Of a DNA stretch of 64,000 bases, positions 22,392-34,866 are shown piece after piece. The DNA is taken from positions 20,114,294 through 20,178,293 of the forward strand of contig NC_012877.2 of the NCBI RefSeq assembly GCF_000003195.3, in the 5' to 3' direction. Below the pieces are notes generated by a model. That model did no database searches and was not told the DNA's origin. It was given only the letters and a program-made list of their open reading frames with translations. Origin of the DNA: Sorghum bicolor (Eukaryota > Streptophyta > Magnoliopsida > Poales > Poaceae). Position numbers and translations under genes: made by a program. Positions within the stretch are counted from its first letter, which is position 1. Each line of letters begins with the position of its first letter.

Positions 22392-25315
22392 CCTCTTGCT
22401 CGTCCCTGAGCAAGGATGGACTCAAGAGTTTTTGCAGTGGTTTTATGCCTTAAAGGTACTCATGCGTTCAAACAAGATCTCATCTCTAGGTTAAGGTAAA
22501 CTGTTAGGATTTAAACTTACTCATATTACCTTCCACCATGGGGCTTGCAACAGTCACTTGTGTCTTGAACAGTTAAAAGATAGAACGGTCAAGTCAAGCA
22601 CCATGTCTCTTGTTCTTTGATCAACTATAGCTCTGGAGTTTTTGCAGATTTTCAAATAAAACTCAGAGATTCCTTGTATGACTCTCTCTAGTCTCTCTTT
22701 GGTGGTATTGCTGGATCCTTACCAAGGCAGTGATAATATACGCCTTCTCTCAAAGTATGTAGTATTTGTGGTATGAGGCATAGTCATATTGCCTTCTCTC
22801 TCACCCTACTCTAATAAGGTTTGATATGTGGAGCTCATAGGTGGGAGACAGCTAATACATACTTACAAGACATTTATTGCATAGTCAAACCATGGATCCA
22901 GAAGAACAAGTCAATAAGTCAAATCAAGATGTGCATGTGTGGCGAATGAATGATGCATGGTAATGATGGTGATAACAATGGTGAAAGTCTAATTCTACTT
23001 ATGCTCTTTTGAGGGGATACATACCTTTCTTGCATAAATATTATTTGAGGGTTCATAGCAAACTTTATTTATTTATTTATTTAGCAAACTAAGCATAGAT
23101 ATATATATATAAGCATAAAATCTTTATTTGGGTTTTTATGATTATGCATCTTTTTATTATTTGAGTAAAGTATAAATGCGAGTAGAAACACTTAGCTAGA
23201 TAAATGGGGGTGCTCTCCCCCAAGCTGGATTTTGACGTAATTTCTTCTGATGTAGCTAGCAGGTGATGGATGTGTATTTGAATGTCGGCAGCACCCTCAC
23301 AGCGATTAGGATGTCCTCCGTCCGCTTGTCTTCTTTGATCCTTGAATTCTATGGAGCTCAAATAGACAACAAAGCTTTGTGGATTAGTTAAGTGTTAGCA
23401 TAAATATCTAGCCTTTATCATGTTGAGCCTCCTTAATAAATGTTACTCTCTTTGGTAGGATCATAAATTTATTTTTATATTTTCATTTTTATAGGATAGG
23501 AATATATTTATTTTATTTTTACACCACCACAACGAATGTACTTATGGGTTTTATGCCACGAGCATACTCACATGGGGCTTAGTATTTTTTAACATTTTTA
23601 TTTTCTTTTCAAGATAACATGATTAACTAATAAGCTATTTAAGGAAAGTAAGTAATTAAAGGGAAAAGGGAATGCAGAAAGGATAAATATGGATAACTAC
23701 CGTTTTTACCTTTCGGTGAGGATTCAATGTTTTAAGTCTTCTAAACAAGACTTCTCACTGTGTTCATTCTTCAGGTGCGTCATTTGATTCAGGTGTGGAC
23801 CTTAACGTCTGCACCTCCTGATACGGTGTCACCCATGTTCTTCGTTTGTCTAGCAGTTCAAAATGCGGCGTTGGCAGTATCTTACTCAGTGTGTTTGTGC
23901 TCGTAGATCCAGGTCCTTCACTTGGTGGAGTCTGAGAGTTATAAAACTCCTCCATGTTTTGCTCAAAGTGTACCTGCTCATAGAGACAAGGCAGAGATCA
24001 AGTGCATGGGTCCTGTTGGTGGAAAACACCAACAGAACCAAAAGTGTATTTGTTCTTCTCTAACCTTTAGCATAGTAAGCAAGACAAAGTTGGTGGATGA
24101 TAAGCTCATGAGTGTAGTACTTATAATATTTGTCAGATCAGATCGCTCAACCTTGTGGAAAGATAATCTATCTATGTATATGTCTTTTTCTTTATATCTC
24201 TCAAAGATTGAATGTGTAACATTTTAGCTCATATGATTAGGAGTGTGGGATCACAAAGGTGGAAGTACTAAACATGTTGAATCGATTGGGTTGGTTAATC
24301 TAGAGTTGTAAATCATACATGTTTGTCTCTTTATTTATGTGAACGCCAGAACCAAGGAGAAGCTTATAAAAGTGATAATCAGATATCTTAAGATGTGTTA
24401 CCTTAATTGAAGAGTGATGGTACAGTGTCACCTTGTGGAAGCTTTCCTTTCTTAGCGATTGTTCATCTTGGTTATGTACTTTGTCTCCTTCCATGGATCA
24501 TCTCTCTGTGATTAATGAGCTATGTCCTTCTTGTGCAATTTGTTACACTTCATGTGTCTCTCTCTTCATCTCCGATGTGAGTTTATCTCAGGACTTCCCA
24601 GGTTGATAGTGAAAGTTTTCCTGCACGGGTTAGTCCAACAAAATATCCAATATCTACTATAGCATACTATCAGCTCAAAAATCAACCTAGACACCATGTC
24701 TAATTTGACTTAGGAGGACATTTTAACCTAAGCACCATGCTTAATTTAAAATCCCTTGAAAGTAAGATCATCATTCCTAAACTAAGCACCATGCTTATTT
24801 AAGAGATAAATGAAACTACTCCAAACCTAGACATATACTAAAGCAAATAAAGGTAGCATGAGAGCATTTATAGAGATCTACTCAAGTGGTGATGAAGTAG
24901 TGTGATTAGTATTTAACAAATTGAGCATGTCTCAAAGATAGGGGCAACCAACGTAGCAATATGACAAATGATGTTTTTATGTAAAGAACTCCCCAAGCTT
25001 GAATTTTGCAAAATTCAAGTTTGGTTGAATTTAATTCAGTGTTGCATGATGATTGGCTGGACATACCTTGTGCTTGTCATTCATCCAATCTTCTTGCTCC
25101 AATCCTAGAAAGGTTAGTGACAAGAATACCCGAAGGAATATTTTTACAATTATCCTTATATGCTCAATACACAAGGTAATGTTGCAAATAATTAAAAGCT
25201 CATGTTACGATCTGATCAGTGCTTATTTTATGACACTAAGCTTGTCCTTGAGAAACCATCAATTTATGTCGGCGAAGTGGTTTCCCCTCCAACACTGATC
25301 TATATCAAGATCAAC
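22392..25315 (-). other. Element B long noncoding 3' region
   Basis: No credible ORF in 2.9 kb. Much of it is colinear with the noncoding 3' region of element C (45288-47710). Shared tracts include an internal GCTTGGGGGAGAGC copy near 23212-23228, a TA-repeat seed at 23098-23114, and the stretch near 22640-22830. Conservation between two elements with different gag genes suggests cis-acting sequence such as packaging, dimerisation or priming signals; this is inference. Confidence 0.6.
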
Positions 25316-25394
25316 TCAACGAGATCTGCAATATTTATTATAGACATATCCGTCGACAACCGCCCTTTTAAAGTTTTTATAAATAGAAAGGAAG

Positions 25395-25399
25395 AGGGG
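25395..25399. repeat. Target-site duplicate AGGGG, left
   Basis: Pairs with 26658-26662 on the other side of the solo LTR. Confidence 0.85.
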
Positions 25400-26657
25400 T
25401 GTTGGGTATTTTAAACGCAAACAGAAAAATCCGCAAGCGCACGGATACCGATGTAGCTTTCACCCGGGAGTATTCCAGAGTATCGATTTTCCACAGGGAA
25501 CGTGAGTGTACTAATTAAGAATCAAGACCGCCCAAGGATAACTATATAATTATTTTTGGTGGGAAGAGGCAAGTTTCGTGAGAGTTCTCTAATTGATCTA
25601 AGAATCAAGAATTACTTCAAAGATTATTTATTTCTGGACATCAGAACACTAACCACGGAAAGAGATGAGAAGGGGGCTAGGAAGCTCTGACTACGGTCCT
25701 ACAAACACCTATCCGAATGAGGTGGAATACATCGACCGTTAGGGCTGTCACTACCCTAGGGCTACCACAACAATCCGCAGGATTGGGTGCAATTCCAGGT
25801 AATTGCAAGACTAAACACCACGTCTAATCCATTAATTACTACTCTAGCGTTATAAAGACTACAACACTTGATGCAAGCGGGAATCCAATAAATAACTTGA
25901 ATGTAAATAAAACTAATTAAAGAACTCAGGAATTATGAATTGAAGAACCTGGAGAACGATGAAGAACGAACCAGTTGCTGCAAAAGTACAATGTTGAGGA
26001 AGATCCGACAGATCCGGCTCCTCCTCCGCTCTCCTCTTCTCTCTCACTATTTTCTAGATTACAACTATAACTAACTAGAACTAGAACTAGAGGAACTAGA
26101 ACTAGAACTAGATGAACTAGAGGTAGAACTAGATGAACTAGAGGGATCCTCTCTACTTGGATGAAGAATTGAAACCCTAACTTTGATTCTGTAGAAGATG
26201 TATGATCTCTAGGGGCAAGGGGGTCTGGTTTTATAGTCCCTTCAGGTGAATCTAGGCCGTTGGATCGAACCGACATTGATTGAACGGTTATCCTCGATCC
26301 TTTAGGTCGGTGGAGCAATATCCTGAAAGAGAGTCCTGATTGGACTCTGGTTGAGGGCGGGAGCCCAGGAAAGGAGGGCGGGCGCCCTGTCCCTGAGTCC
26401 TCTCGGCCTCCGCTTCCTTCCCGTGGCTTCTGGAGTCTTCTAGATGATAGAAAATTGCGCGGCACGTTAATATCTCTATGTAAACCCGACGTGTGGGCCT
26501 TTCTTCTGTATTTCCTGATAACCCCCTGCAGAAATAGACAAACACCAAAACTCGTGGAATTCTGTCAGATAAAACCCTAAGTCTAGGTGTTGGTTGCATA
26601 TAAGTCCTTTTCCATGATTAGTTGATGGTTAAATGTGAGCATTAAGGACTGTCAACA
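25400..26657 (-). repeat. Solo LTR, Athila-type, inserted in element B
   Basis: 1258 bases reading on the minus strand from TGTTGACAGTCC to ATACCCAACA, flanked by perfect AGGGG duplicates. No internal region is present, so an element inserted here and was reduced by LTR-LTR recombination. It ends like element C's LTR and resembles, but is not, B's own LTR. It includes a short tandem array of AACTAGA-type units at about 26068-26150. Confidence 0.9.
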
Positions 26658-26662
26658 AGGGG
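26658..26662. repeat. Target-site duplicate AGGGG, right
   Basis: Matches 25395-25399. Confidence 0.85.
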
Positions 26663-28089
26663 GTTGGAGATCTCAAATGTGGTGATGTTGGAGAGACCAA
26701 TAGATTGGGAAGATGTTGCATATGAGCATGGAGCAAACGAAGTGGCTATGAAATAAATTCCATGCTCATGAATGTTATCTTCGTCTCCAATCTGAATGTT
26801 CGGAGTTTCTCCTAGATTGGTCTCACTTATGTCCTCTTCTATAGTTGGATGAATCTCATCTTCAAAGGGAGTCAAGAACTCACCATCTGAAATTGAGCCA
26901 AAGTCAGAATTCATTAAGGCTTCTTCCTTATCCATCCATTCTACACATTCTAGCCATTTAGAACTTGTGATCAGGAAAGGGGAGGTGTTAGAATTTTCAA
27001 TATGGCTTAGCTCTCCTTCACTTGATATGTCATCCTCGACGTCTTCATAACAGGAACGAGGACATTCTCTAAGAGAACCATTATTGCGAGGATTTGAATT
27101 ATCCCTGCTTGAAGGTCTCTTATGGAACCAGAAGTCTAAACCATCAGCATCTGAAAGATTTAAGGTCGGAATTCCTTCCTCCCTTGGAGAATTTTGGGGT
27201 ATTGATGGTTTAGGATCGATAGCTAAAGTTTGGGATTGAAGTGGTTGTGATCTGGCTATCGAAACTTCTTCTTCTTGTCTAAGGACTGGTTCTTTCTCTT
27301 TCTTAGGGATATAAAAGCTAGGAGACTTTCCGCTCATTAAATCAATCAAATTCCAAGCTTCACTAGCGGATAGGTGGTGGAAAGATCCTCTAGAGGGCCG
27401 CATGAAGGGTTTACTTATCTTCCCTACTAAGGCCCTCAAAAAAATGAATTAGAAGAACTTCTTCTAGAATAAAAAGCTTTAGGCCAGTGAGAGTAAGGTT
27501 AATAAAGCGGTCCCATGATTTGCCGAGAGATTCTTCTTCTAGTTGTCTAAAACAAAGAATCTCACGCCGAAGTTCCACCACTTTGGAGATTGGAAAATAT
27601 TTAGAAAGAAAACTACTATATAACTCCTTCCAATCTCCATGAACACTCCTTACTTTGAGTTTGTACCAATGTCTAGCTTTTCCTGTTAAAGAGAACGGAA
27701 AGAGCTTCCATTTAAGGGTCTCATCGGAGATGCCTTCTATGCGAAGGAGGTCACAGACTCGATAAAACTCTCTTAGGTGTGTGTATGGGTTTTCCTCACC
27801 TTCTCCTGAGAAAGGTTGTTTTTGAACAAATTCTATGTATTCGGGGTCTATCTCAAAACTAGATGCTATGATAGGCTTTGAAGATTTTGGTGGTTCGAGA
27901 TGTATACCCGTAGGTCTATGAAATTCATAGATAGACATGTTTGAATTCATGATAGACCAGAGATCAAGGATTAGATAAGAAGAAAGATTAGCAGAGATGA
28001 GGCAAAGGATAAAAGGAAAATATTATTTTTTTATTTTTTTATTTTTTATAAAATGATCAAGCTAATTCGTAGTCAACTCAGCAACTGTT

Positions 28090-28107
28090 TCCCCGGCAAC
28101 GGCGCCA
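28090..28107 (-). promoter_or_regulatory. Primer binding site of element B (tRNA-Asp type)
   Basis: Minus strand TGGCGCCGTTGCCGGGGA, eight bases inside the 5' LTR end. I recognise this as the plant tRNA-Asp 3'-end complement used by many Athila-like elements. The 140 bases between it and the gag start are noncoding leader. Confidence 0.85.
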
Positions 28108-28115
28108 AAAATGCT

Positions 28116-29454
28116 TGTTGACACTCGCTAACACCACTTGAATACTAGGTTGTCATCCCCAGCATGGCACTAGAGTGTACTATGGTATTTATACGCACAC
28201 AGATAATCCGCAAGCGCACGGATACCGTTGAAGCTTTTACCCGGTTAAAGGTTTTATCGTATCCACAGGGAAACGGGAGAACCAACTATGCTCTAACTTA
28301 ACCAAGATAAATAGATAAGTGTAAATAGAAAAGATGGTAGAATTGAATAAGAACAATATTATAGGTAAGATAACAATGGGTAATAATAGGGGAATAGAGA
28401 GTTGAGCAATCTAGTATATGGGCAATGGTAGCAGAATAGAGAGGATAACTATGGTTTCTCTACTTCAAAGGGGTATGTCTATGTCTGGGACGAACCACGT
28501 AATAAGAGTACACCACAAAGGATGCTTATCCTTAGGCCGATAAACCCTACACGTCCTGCTAACGAGAGGTTGACTACAGAGGACCAACGTAACTGTCACC
28601 TACGCGGCCTACCACACGATCCAGCTAGACAGGGGATATCCACAAGTAATCTAGGTCTAAGCACCATGCTTACACCTATACTACAACTCTAACCTATAGG
28701 GTCCTATAGATTAGAAGTACTCAAAAGAGTTGTGAACCAGAACATACATGATTAGTAATTGCATAATGAATTAGAAGTAGATTACCAGAGTCATCCCATG
28801 AGAAAGCTTGATTAGAGCTTGATCATGACGAAGTACAGCCGGAGGAAGAACCGACAGGCCGGTCTCTCCTCTAATCCTCCTTTGCTCTCCATCTCGCTAT
28901 TATCTAGATCTACTCTAGTTTAGAGAAGAGAGGAGAGCTCTCATCTCTAAACCCTAGCTTTTGCTCAGTCTATGAATAATGAATAATGATCAAGGGGTGC
29001 CTCCTCCAGGGGCCAGGGGGTCTGGTTATATAGTCCCCTCAAGTGAACCTCGGCCATCGGATCAAACCGACATTGATTGAACGGTTATTCTTGATCCTTT
29101 AGGTCGGTGGAGCATAATCCGCGAGATTGAGCGTGATTGGCCGAAATAGGTGGGCGGGCGCCCTAAGGACTTGGGCGGGCGCCCTGTCCCTGAGCCCTCT
29201 CGGCTTCTGCTTTGTTCCCGTGGCTTCTGGAGTCTTCTAGATGATAGAAAATTGCACGGCACGTTAATATATCTATGTAAACCCGACATGTGGGCCTTCT
29301 CTCCATATTTCCTGATAACCCCCTACAGAAATAGACAAACACCAAAACTCGTGGAATTCTATCAGATAAAACCCTAAGTTTAGATGTTGGTTGTATTTGG
29401 ATCCTTTTCTTTGTTTATTTGCTGATTATATTTGGTACTTAAGGACCGTCAACA
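28116..29454 (-). repeat. Element B 5' LTR
   Basis: 1339 bases reading on the minus strand from TGTTGACGGTCC to GAGTGTCAACA. The right flank CTTCC (29455-29459) should be its target duplicate; the partner is left of the window. Confidence 0.85.
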
Positions 29455-29698
29455 CTTCCCATGGAGTCTGCCCATCTGAGTTGCAGGTCCATCCAGTCCA
29501 TGCAGGCCTGCCCCCATGTGGTGGGACAACTCCCTGCACAGCGAACCACTGCAAGTCTCCTGTCATGTCCACCTCCCACCAAGAGTACTGATGTGGCTTA
29601 GTATACCCCATAGACTGTAGCACCCTCCAGAGCAGAGTAGGAGTGCCAAACACGCTTATAAAGGTGTCACTGGGGCGAGGTGAAGCGGGCACATCCAT
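29455..29698 (-). pseudogene. Start of element F first ORF, cut by element B
   Basis: Minus-strand ORF of about 80 codons from ATG 29698, rich in Trp and Pro (motifs YSWWEVDMTGDLQWF and AWTGWTCNSDGQTPWE). It lies about 810 bases downstream of F's 5' LTR, in the gag position and orientation. B's LTR begins right after TPWE, so the rest is displaced off the window. I do not recognise the family with certainty; its composition and placement suggest a real coding region rather than chance. Confidence 0.5.
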
Positions 29699-30493
29699 TT
29701 GTGGAAAGGAATAACCGTGGGTAAGAGAGGATTAATTAAGCAACATCTATTTAATTAAAAGGGACGATATATTAAGGGAAGGAGTAGACAGAATGTATGT
29801 ATGAATGCGGTATGATGCATGCACGAACCGTACGTCCCCACAAACTTAGAAAATTAGTATTCTACAGATATACGATGGCATACATTCGTCTCTCGATACG
29901 ATAACTATCGATTTACACGCGTGCTGTTAGAGTACCTGTAGAAAACTTCATTGCAGCCCAACAATTCCCAATATCTCACTCAAGAAAGCAGTAAACTAAG
30001 TGCATATTGCTTGTACATGCCTAACATGCACAAACAATGACACCACAGCTACCCGAGAAATTAAATGCTCCCCAATTAAGTTTCTTTCATGGTTCCATGG
30101 TTTGACATGTAACCATTCCAGAAAACCACCGCGAATACTCCCCTAGACCGCCGTTTGGACGATCATGCTCTCACAGCTCACACTTACCAGAGCGTAGGTG
30201 CGACATTGCATAATTTTAATCTAGCGACATATGTGGCTAATTCACATATGAAGGCTACCTCTACCATTAGACCATAGGGTAGCATAGTGCGGTCATCACA
30301 CATCCACACCTGTGTACTGCCGGAGATGCATAATTAAAAACCCCCCAAGTCAGTACTTAAATAGCCACCTAGAGTCCTTATATGGGCAAGGAGGACTCGA
30401 CCACTGGCATAACTTAGGTATTATTTTTCACAATTTATTTAAAAACTCTTTTGTTTTTAAATACACAAACGCTGCATTTATAATGCTGAACTT
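29699..30493 (-). other. Element F leader, noncoding
   Basis: Nothing coding is visible. By position it is the untranslated leader between F's primer site and its first ORF. Confidence 0.5.
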
Positions 30494-30505
30494 GCTCCAA
30501 TACCA
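30494..30505 (-). promoter_or_regulatory. Degenerate tRNA-Met primer site of element F
   Basis: Minus strand TGGTATTGGAGC, two transitions away from the initiator tRNA-Met complement TGGTATCAGAGC, two bases inside the LTR end. Confidence 0.75.
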
Positions 30506-30507
30506 GC

Positions 30508-33500
30508 TGTCACAGAACCGACCAAATTATAAGAGTTTAAGTGTAGAAACGATCAACTAGCAATCAACTTTCCAGACTTGAGCCCATATAATCTCGGTAG
30601 TCAACTAAAATCACGAACGACTTCAAACCAACTCGTAACAAACCAAGATCATAATAGTTCAACATAACACAGCGAATGTTACATAGTCATTCATTGCCAT
30701 CGAAGCGGCACCACATCGGAGTTACTTAGTTTTTACAACACAAGTTTATAGTAGTAGCGGAAGCAAAATAGTTTACAACACACATTCCAAAGATCTTGTT
30801 ATTGCCAGAGTCTCATGCCACCCAACAAAAGCAACAGGTACGAAGTCGTTAGAGAACCGTGCCCAACGGTTTAGTCCTCATTCCCAGCGGGATGGAGACA
30901 GGTCTTGCAGAAGCCATCATAAAAGATATCATCTGCAACAAGTGGGAATAAACCCTAAGTACGAGGATGTACTCAACTAGACTTACCCGTCTAGTAAAAC
31001 ATAAAAGACACCAAGGATCATGCAAGGCTAAGTATAAAGTGTAGCTGATACGACACCAATTGTAAAGCATCATATTAATCATCATTAGCCTATCACTAGA
31101 TGGCACCTAGACTAAGCACTTCACTTGATTATTACAAACAATAATAACCATATCAAGTTCATCATATGTTCTTCCTTACTATCATCAACATCATTATCAA
31201 GAACCATTGTTACTTAGTGAATGCTACGTTTGCCGCTGCTCTGTCAAGTTCTCAATATCCAGGAGAGACGGCGATTCGAATCGATTCCTATCCAGCTGGA
31301 GGGTTATTCCTAGCACTCACCCAAGCATCTCCCGTCGGAGAGCAAGCGGGTCACCTTTGGTACGACTCAGGAATCGTGGCTCCAATCAGCGCCGCACTCC
31401 CAAGGCTACCACTCTGCCAGCGAGGTCAGGACTTTTAACTCACCTGCCTTTGGTCTTACGCCAATGGTCCCCCACACACCGCACTTCCTCAGGTAGTGCA
31501 CACTTTATATTTACCGGTCTTCCGGCCTGAGTCATACTACTAGGCTTCGCGGTCGGAACGAGTTATCCGGCCAACTAAGTGCCAGGCATGCGTTCAACAT
31601 GACAAGAGGACGTACAACGATCGGTCCTTAGCTGCCACATATGGAGTTACTACATCCTTGCAAAACTCAGCCCGGCTTAAGTCATTTTAATCAGGTTCTT
31701 TCCACGATAGCACATATAGTCAATCGTGATCCGACACAACCCTATTTCGCGCAGGTGACAGGATATCACCCGACTTCTACCGATTAAAGCATGGCTAAGC
31801 TGCTACTCGATCCTAACTCTACAACCAGGTAGGGGTAATATATCTGGACAAGGAAAAGAGTGTAGTGCAGCAAGGGTTTCATCACAACTCCTATATGTAA
31901 TGCATCAATAGATATAACATAATCAAGATTGCTTTTGAAATTAAAGTGGGAGACTTAAGATGCTCCAGGGCTTGCCTTTCACGAACGAGGCTGGCTCGTG
32001 ATTAGGGCACTCGACCTACTCTTCGAGCTCCTCGTGTCCGGCTGGCTGGACCTCCGCCTCCGGATTGATCTCCTGGCCTTCGGGGTTCGCTTGATGGAGC
32101 TCGAACGAAGCTGTCGTTTCCGGTGCACCTATTGCATGCACGATGAGTAAGAAATGTGTGCATACTAGATGAGGATGAATGCTTGGTAACATGATTAGAA
32201 CTTCACTGGACACTCATTTATGGAGTAACTCCCTTTACAAGCTCACAAAATATGACTAACTACTTAGCAAGATTTAGCAAGTCAACCATAAGCAGCAACC
32301 ACCACATGACTGGGCATCTCAAAGAACAAATCATAACTAATGCTTTACAGACCCAACGAACATGAATAATTATGATATTCTGGAAAGCTTATGAAATTGT
32401 TTACATTTCATCTTTAGACATCACAGCAAGTTTCACAAGTTAAACAGGTCAATTAAACAAAGTTCCAGGTTCTATCCCAGAAAAATAGAGAACACCTAGT
32501 TCTGGAACCCAACTTGGAAGAGCTATAACTTTTAAACTATTGGGCCAATTGATCCCAAAATTAAACCATAGCTAGTTCATAACGTTTACAACATCTTTGA
32601 TTCGGACAAGTCTTTTAGAAAATCAAATTATCATCACACAAAGGTCAAATTACTTCCTTGCTGTCCAGAACAACTATAAACCTTTAATTAATTATTTGAT
32701 GACATAGCCAACACATATTTAGTGCCAACCAATTGGCTTACCAGCACAAGCATACCCTAAGATTACCAGAACATCACATGTTGACCATTAAATACTCAAT
32801 AACATGGCATTTATTAATTTAATTCCATAGAAGGACATAATTACAAGATACCAACAAAAGTACTCAGAAAAATCTACAATAATTACAGAAACACATGCAT
32901 AGCATCTTGACATTACTATAAAATTTTTAGAGCAATTGCACATGCCAAACTTAAGATAATTATTTAACATGTAATAAGGTGCTTATTTCATAAATTAAGA
33001 AACATAACTTAGATAGTGTCAAACAACAGATTTCAGATTATTTACTTGTTACTATTACCATAAACAAGCTTGACACCACAGTAGAACACCAGCATAAGAA
33101 TCAAACATTTATTATGATTGAAATGTGAAAACAAGCCATAGGATCAACATAATTTACATATCAGAGATACAGTACTCCAAAAATCATAAAATATTTACCA
33201 TAGCATTTTAATATCACTCAGAGCCTACCATAAAATTTTCACAGCAATTGGAGCAGTATATCAAAAGATATGAATTTACACTTAAATAACAAGATTAAAT
33301 CATAACAATTTATTTTCCCAGAAAACATGGTGTATATTATATTTTTATTAAAAACTAGCCATCTCATGGATCATCACAAATCATGTTTCACAATTTTTGG
33401 ATCACAGAAACTAGAGATATGATTTTTACAAAAACAGCACAAACCCTAGTTTTAAACAAAGGAGAGAGAGACTAACAGGGGGACCCCACAGGACAACAGA

Positions 33501-34866
33501 CCCCAACCGTCAGTTACCCGAGAGCAGAGGCGAGGCTTGACCGCCGGCCATGAGCACCATCGTGCTCCTCACTCCATTCCGCGACGATAGGTACCAGAAA
33601 CCCTAACTCTACCGCACCCTAGGGACCTTGCCCTCGCGAATGGCGGCACGGCGGTGGTGTGCGGCCAACCGCCGGCGTCTCTAGTCGGAGACCGGGTGAA
33701 AGAAGATCCCGACGAGCACCAGCATGACTCAGCGGAGCTTTTGGGACAAGGACGAGAAGAAATGGTGGACTACAGAGCCCTGGCCACGACACCGGTGACC
33801 ACGGCGGAACTCCTGCGAGGTGAGCTCGCGACAGAGGGGACAATGCGGGCTTACCGAGGCTCAGCAGCCGCAGCCAACACGACGACGATGAAGCGGGGAA
33901 GCTGGTGGAGCATTGGACGGAGTCGCTTGGCCAGAGATGCTGAGACGCGAGCACGCAAGCTCGCCGAAGCAGCGGCGGCGACGCGAAGAAGACGACGAGC
34001 GCGAGAGAGAGAGAGCCAGGAGAGAAATGGCGCTGTCCACGCGACCGGGGGCGTCGTGGCGACCTGGAGGACATGCTGGGAGCTGACAAGCAGGACCAAC
34101 AGCGACGTACGGACGCCACGAGTCCAAACACGCGGCGTCACCGGCGAGCTCCTCCCCACTGACGCTGCCTCCATTCAGTTAGAGAGCCGACTACTCGATT
34201 TTGGACTTTGATAAACTCCTAAACCTATTGATAATTTTGCTAGCTAATTGCTCCATGCTGTAGAGCTACATGAGGACTCCAACTTTGCTTCCAAGATCAA
34301 GACTTGATTCGGCCTGGATTTCAAACTGGAAGCTATCCAAACCACCCTCGAGCAAATTGATGCTATCCCAGACTTAGAAAAATTTCTAAGTGTTGAAAAC
34401 ATCCCCAATTCTGGCTTGTGGGCCACTTTTGAGCTAGATGTGATCATTGTCATGAGATGGCCATAAAACAACTTTTGTTCCTTATAAAATTTGCTACAAC
34501 TTTGTTGTAGAAAGTTTTGACATGCAAACAATTTATGAAGCACTTTTTAAAAGCCTAAGTAAAAGAGGTTTTTAGGGCCTATAAAAGGAAGTATGACTTA
34601 GGTGCTTAAGTTGGAGATGTGATCAACATGAACATTGTTCCAAAAGTTGAGTTAAGCATAGATAAACTATTTATCAAGGCACAAAACACAAACATGAGCA
34701 TGGCACAAGCAAACACAAGCATAGAAAGCATAATTAGGCAAGTTGAATCACACTTTTGCATAAAATGACATGATCCAAGGTAAATGATGATTATGATATG
34801 CTTAAGTAGATGATGATGCTCATGTTATGAATGTGAAAGATGCAACCATAACACTGGGGTGTTACA
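30508..34866 (-). repeat. Element F 5' LTR, 4.36 kb
   Basis: Reads on the minus strand from TGTAACACCCCAGTG (34866) to GGTTCTGTGACA (30508). It is homologous, in opposite orientation, to element E's 3' LTR over most of its length. It contains a GC-rich domain (33480-34190) with overlapping ORFs on both strands that look like composition artefacts. It abuts E's pol at 34867, so F is inserted in E; the predicted duplicate TTCCT (34867-34871) has its partner outside the window. Confidence 0.85.

Larger units (their letters stand above)
25316..27950 (-). pseudogene. gag: Element B gag-like gene, frameshifted and split by a solo LTR
   Basis: ORF 27950-27411 has a capsid-like retrotransposon gag domain (motifs WKLFPFSLTGKARHW and ELYSSFLSKYFP). 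A frameshift near 27420 moves it to the frame 27439-26663, which is acidic and low-complexity (Glu/Ser/Asp-rich). A solo LTR with AGGGG target duplicates interrupts the gene. To its left the frame continues for about 25 codons and ends in TGA at 25316-25318. No zinc knuckle or protease motif was found, unlike element C. Confidence 0.75.
22102..29454 (-). mobile_element. Element B: gag-only Athila-like non-autonomous retrotransposon
   Basis: Minus-strand element with 5' LTR 28116-29454, tRNA-Asp type primer site, a gag-like gene, a long noncoding 3' region, a polypurine tract, and the 3' LTR, of which only 22102-22376 is in the window because the Tat block interrupts it. The start of the 3' LTR is almost identical to that of the 5' LTR (TGTTGACGGTCCTTAAGTAC and onward). 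There is no protease, RT or integrase coding sequence, so mobility would need a helper. Confidence 0.82.

Noticed and set aside
25400..29454. One short element with LTRs 25400-26657 and 28116-29454
   Set aside because: The two LTRs differ in ends and subfamily; the first has its own perfect AGGGG duplicates, and the second pairs with 22102-22376.
32016..32213. Small minus-strand ORF, similar to one at 59836-60135
   Set aside because: Both are the same E/F LTR segment. The similarity of the Glu/Pro-rich peptide across the two LTRs is mild, and nothing else supports coding.
33619..34211. Gene-like ORFs up to 185 residues on both strands (also 38234-38913)
   Set aside because: GC-rich domain of the E/F LTR; frames are not conserved between the two LTR copies.
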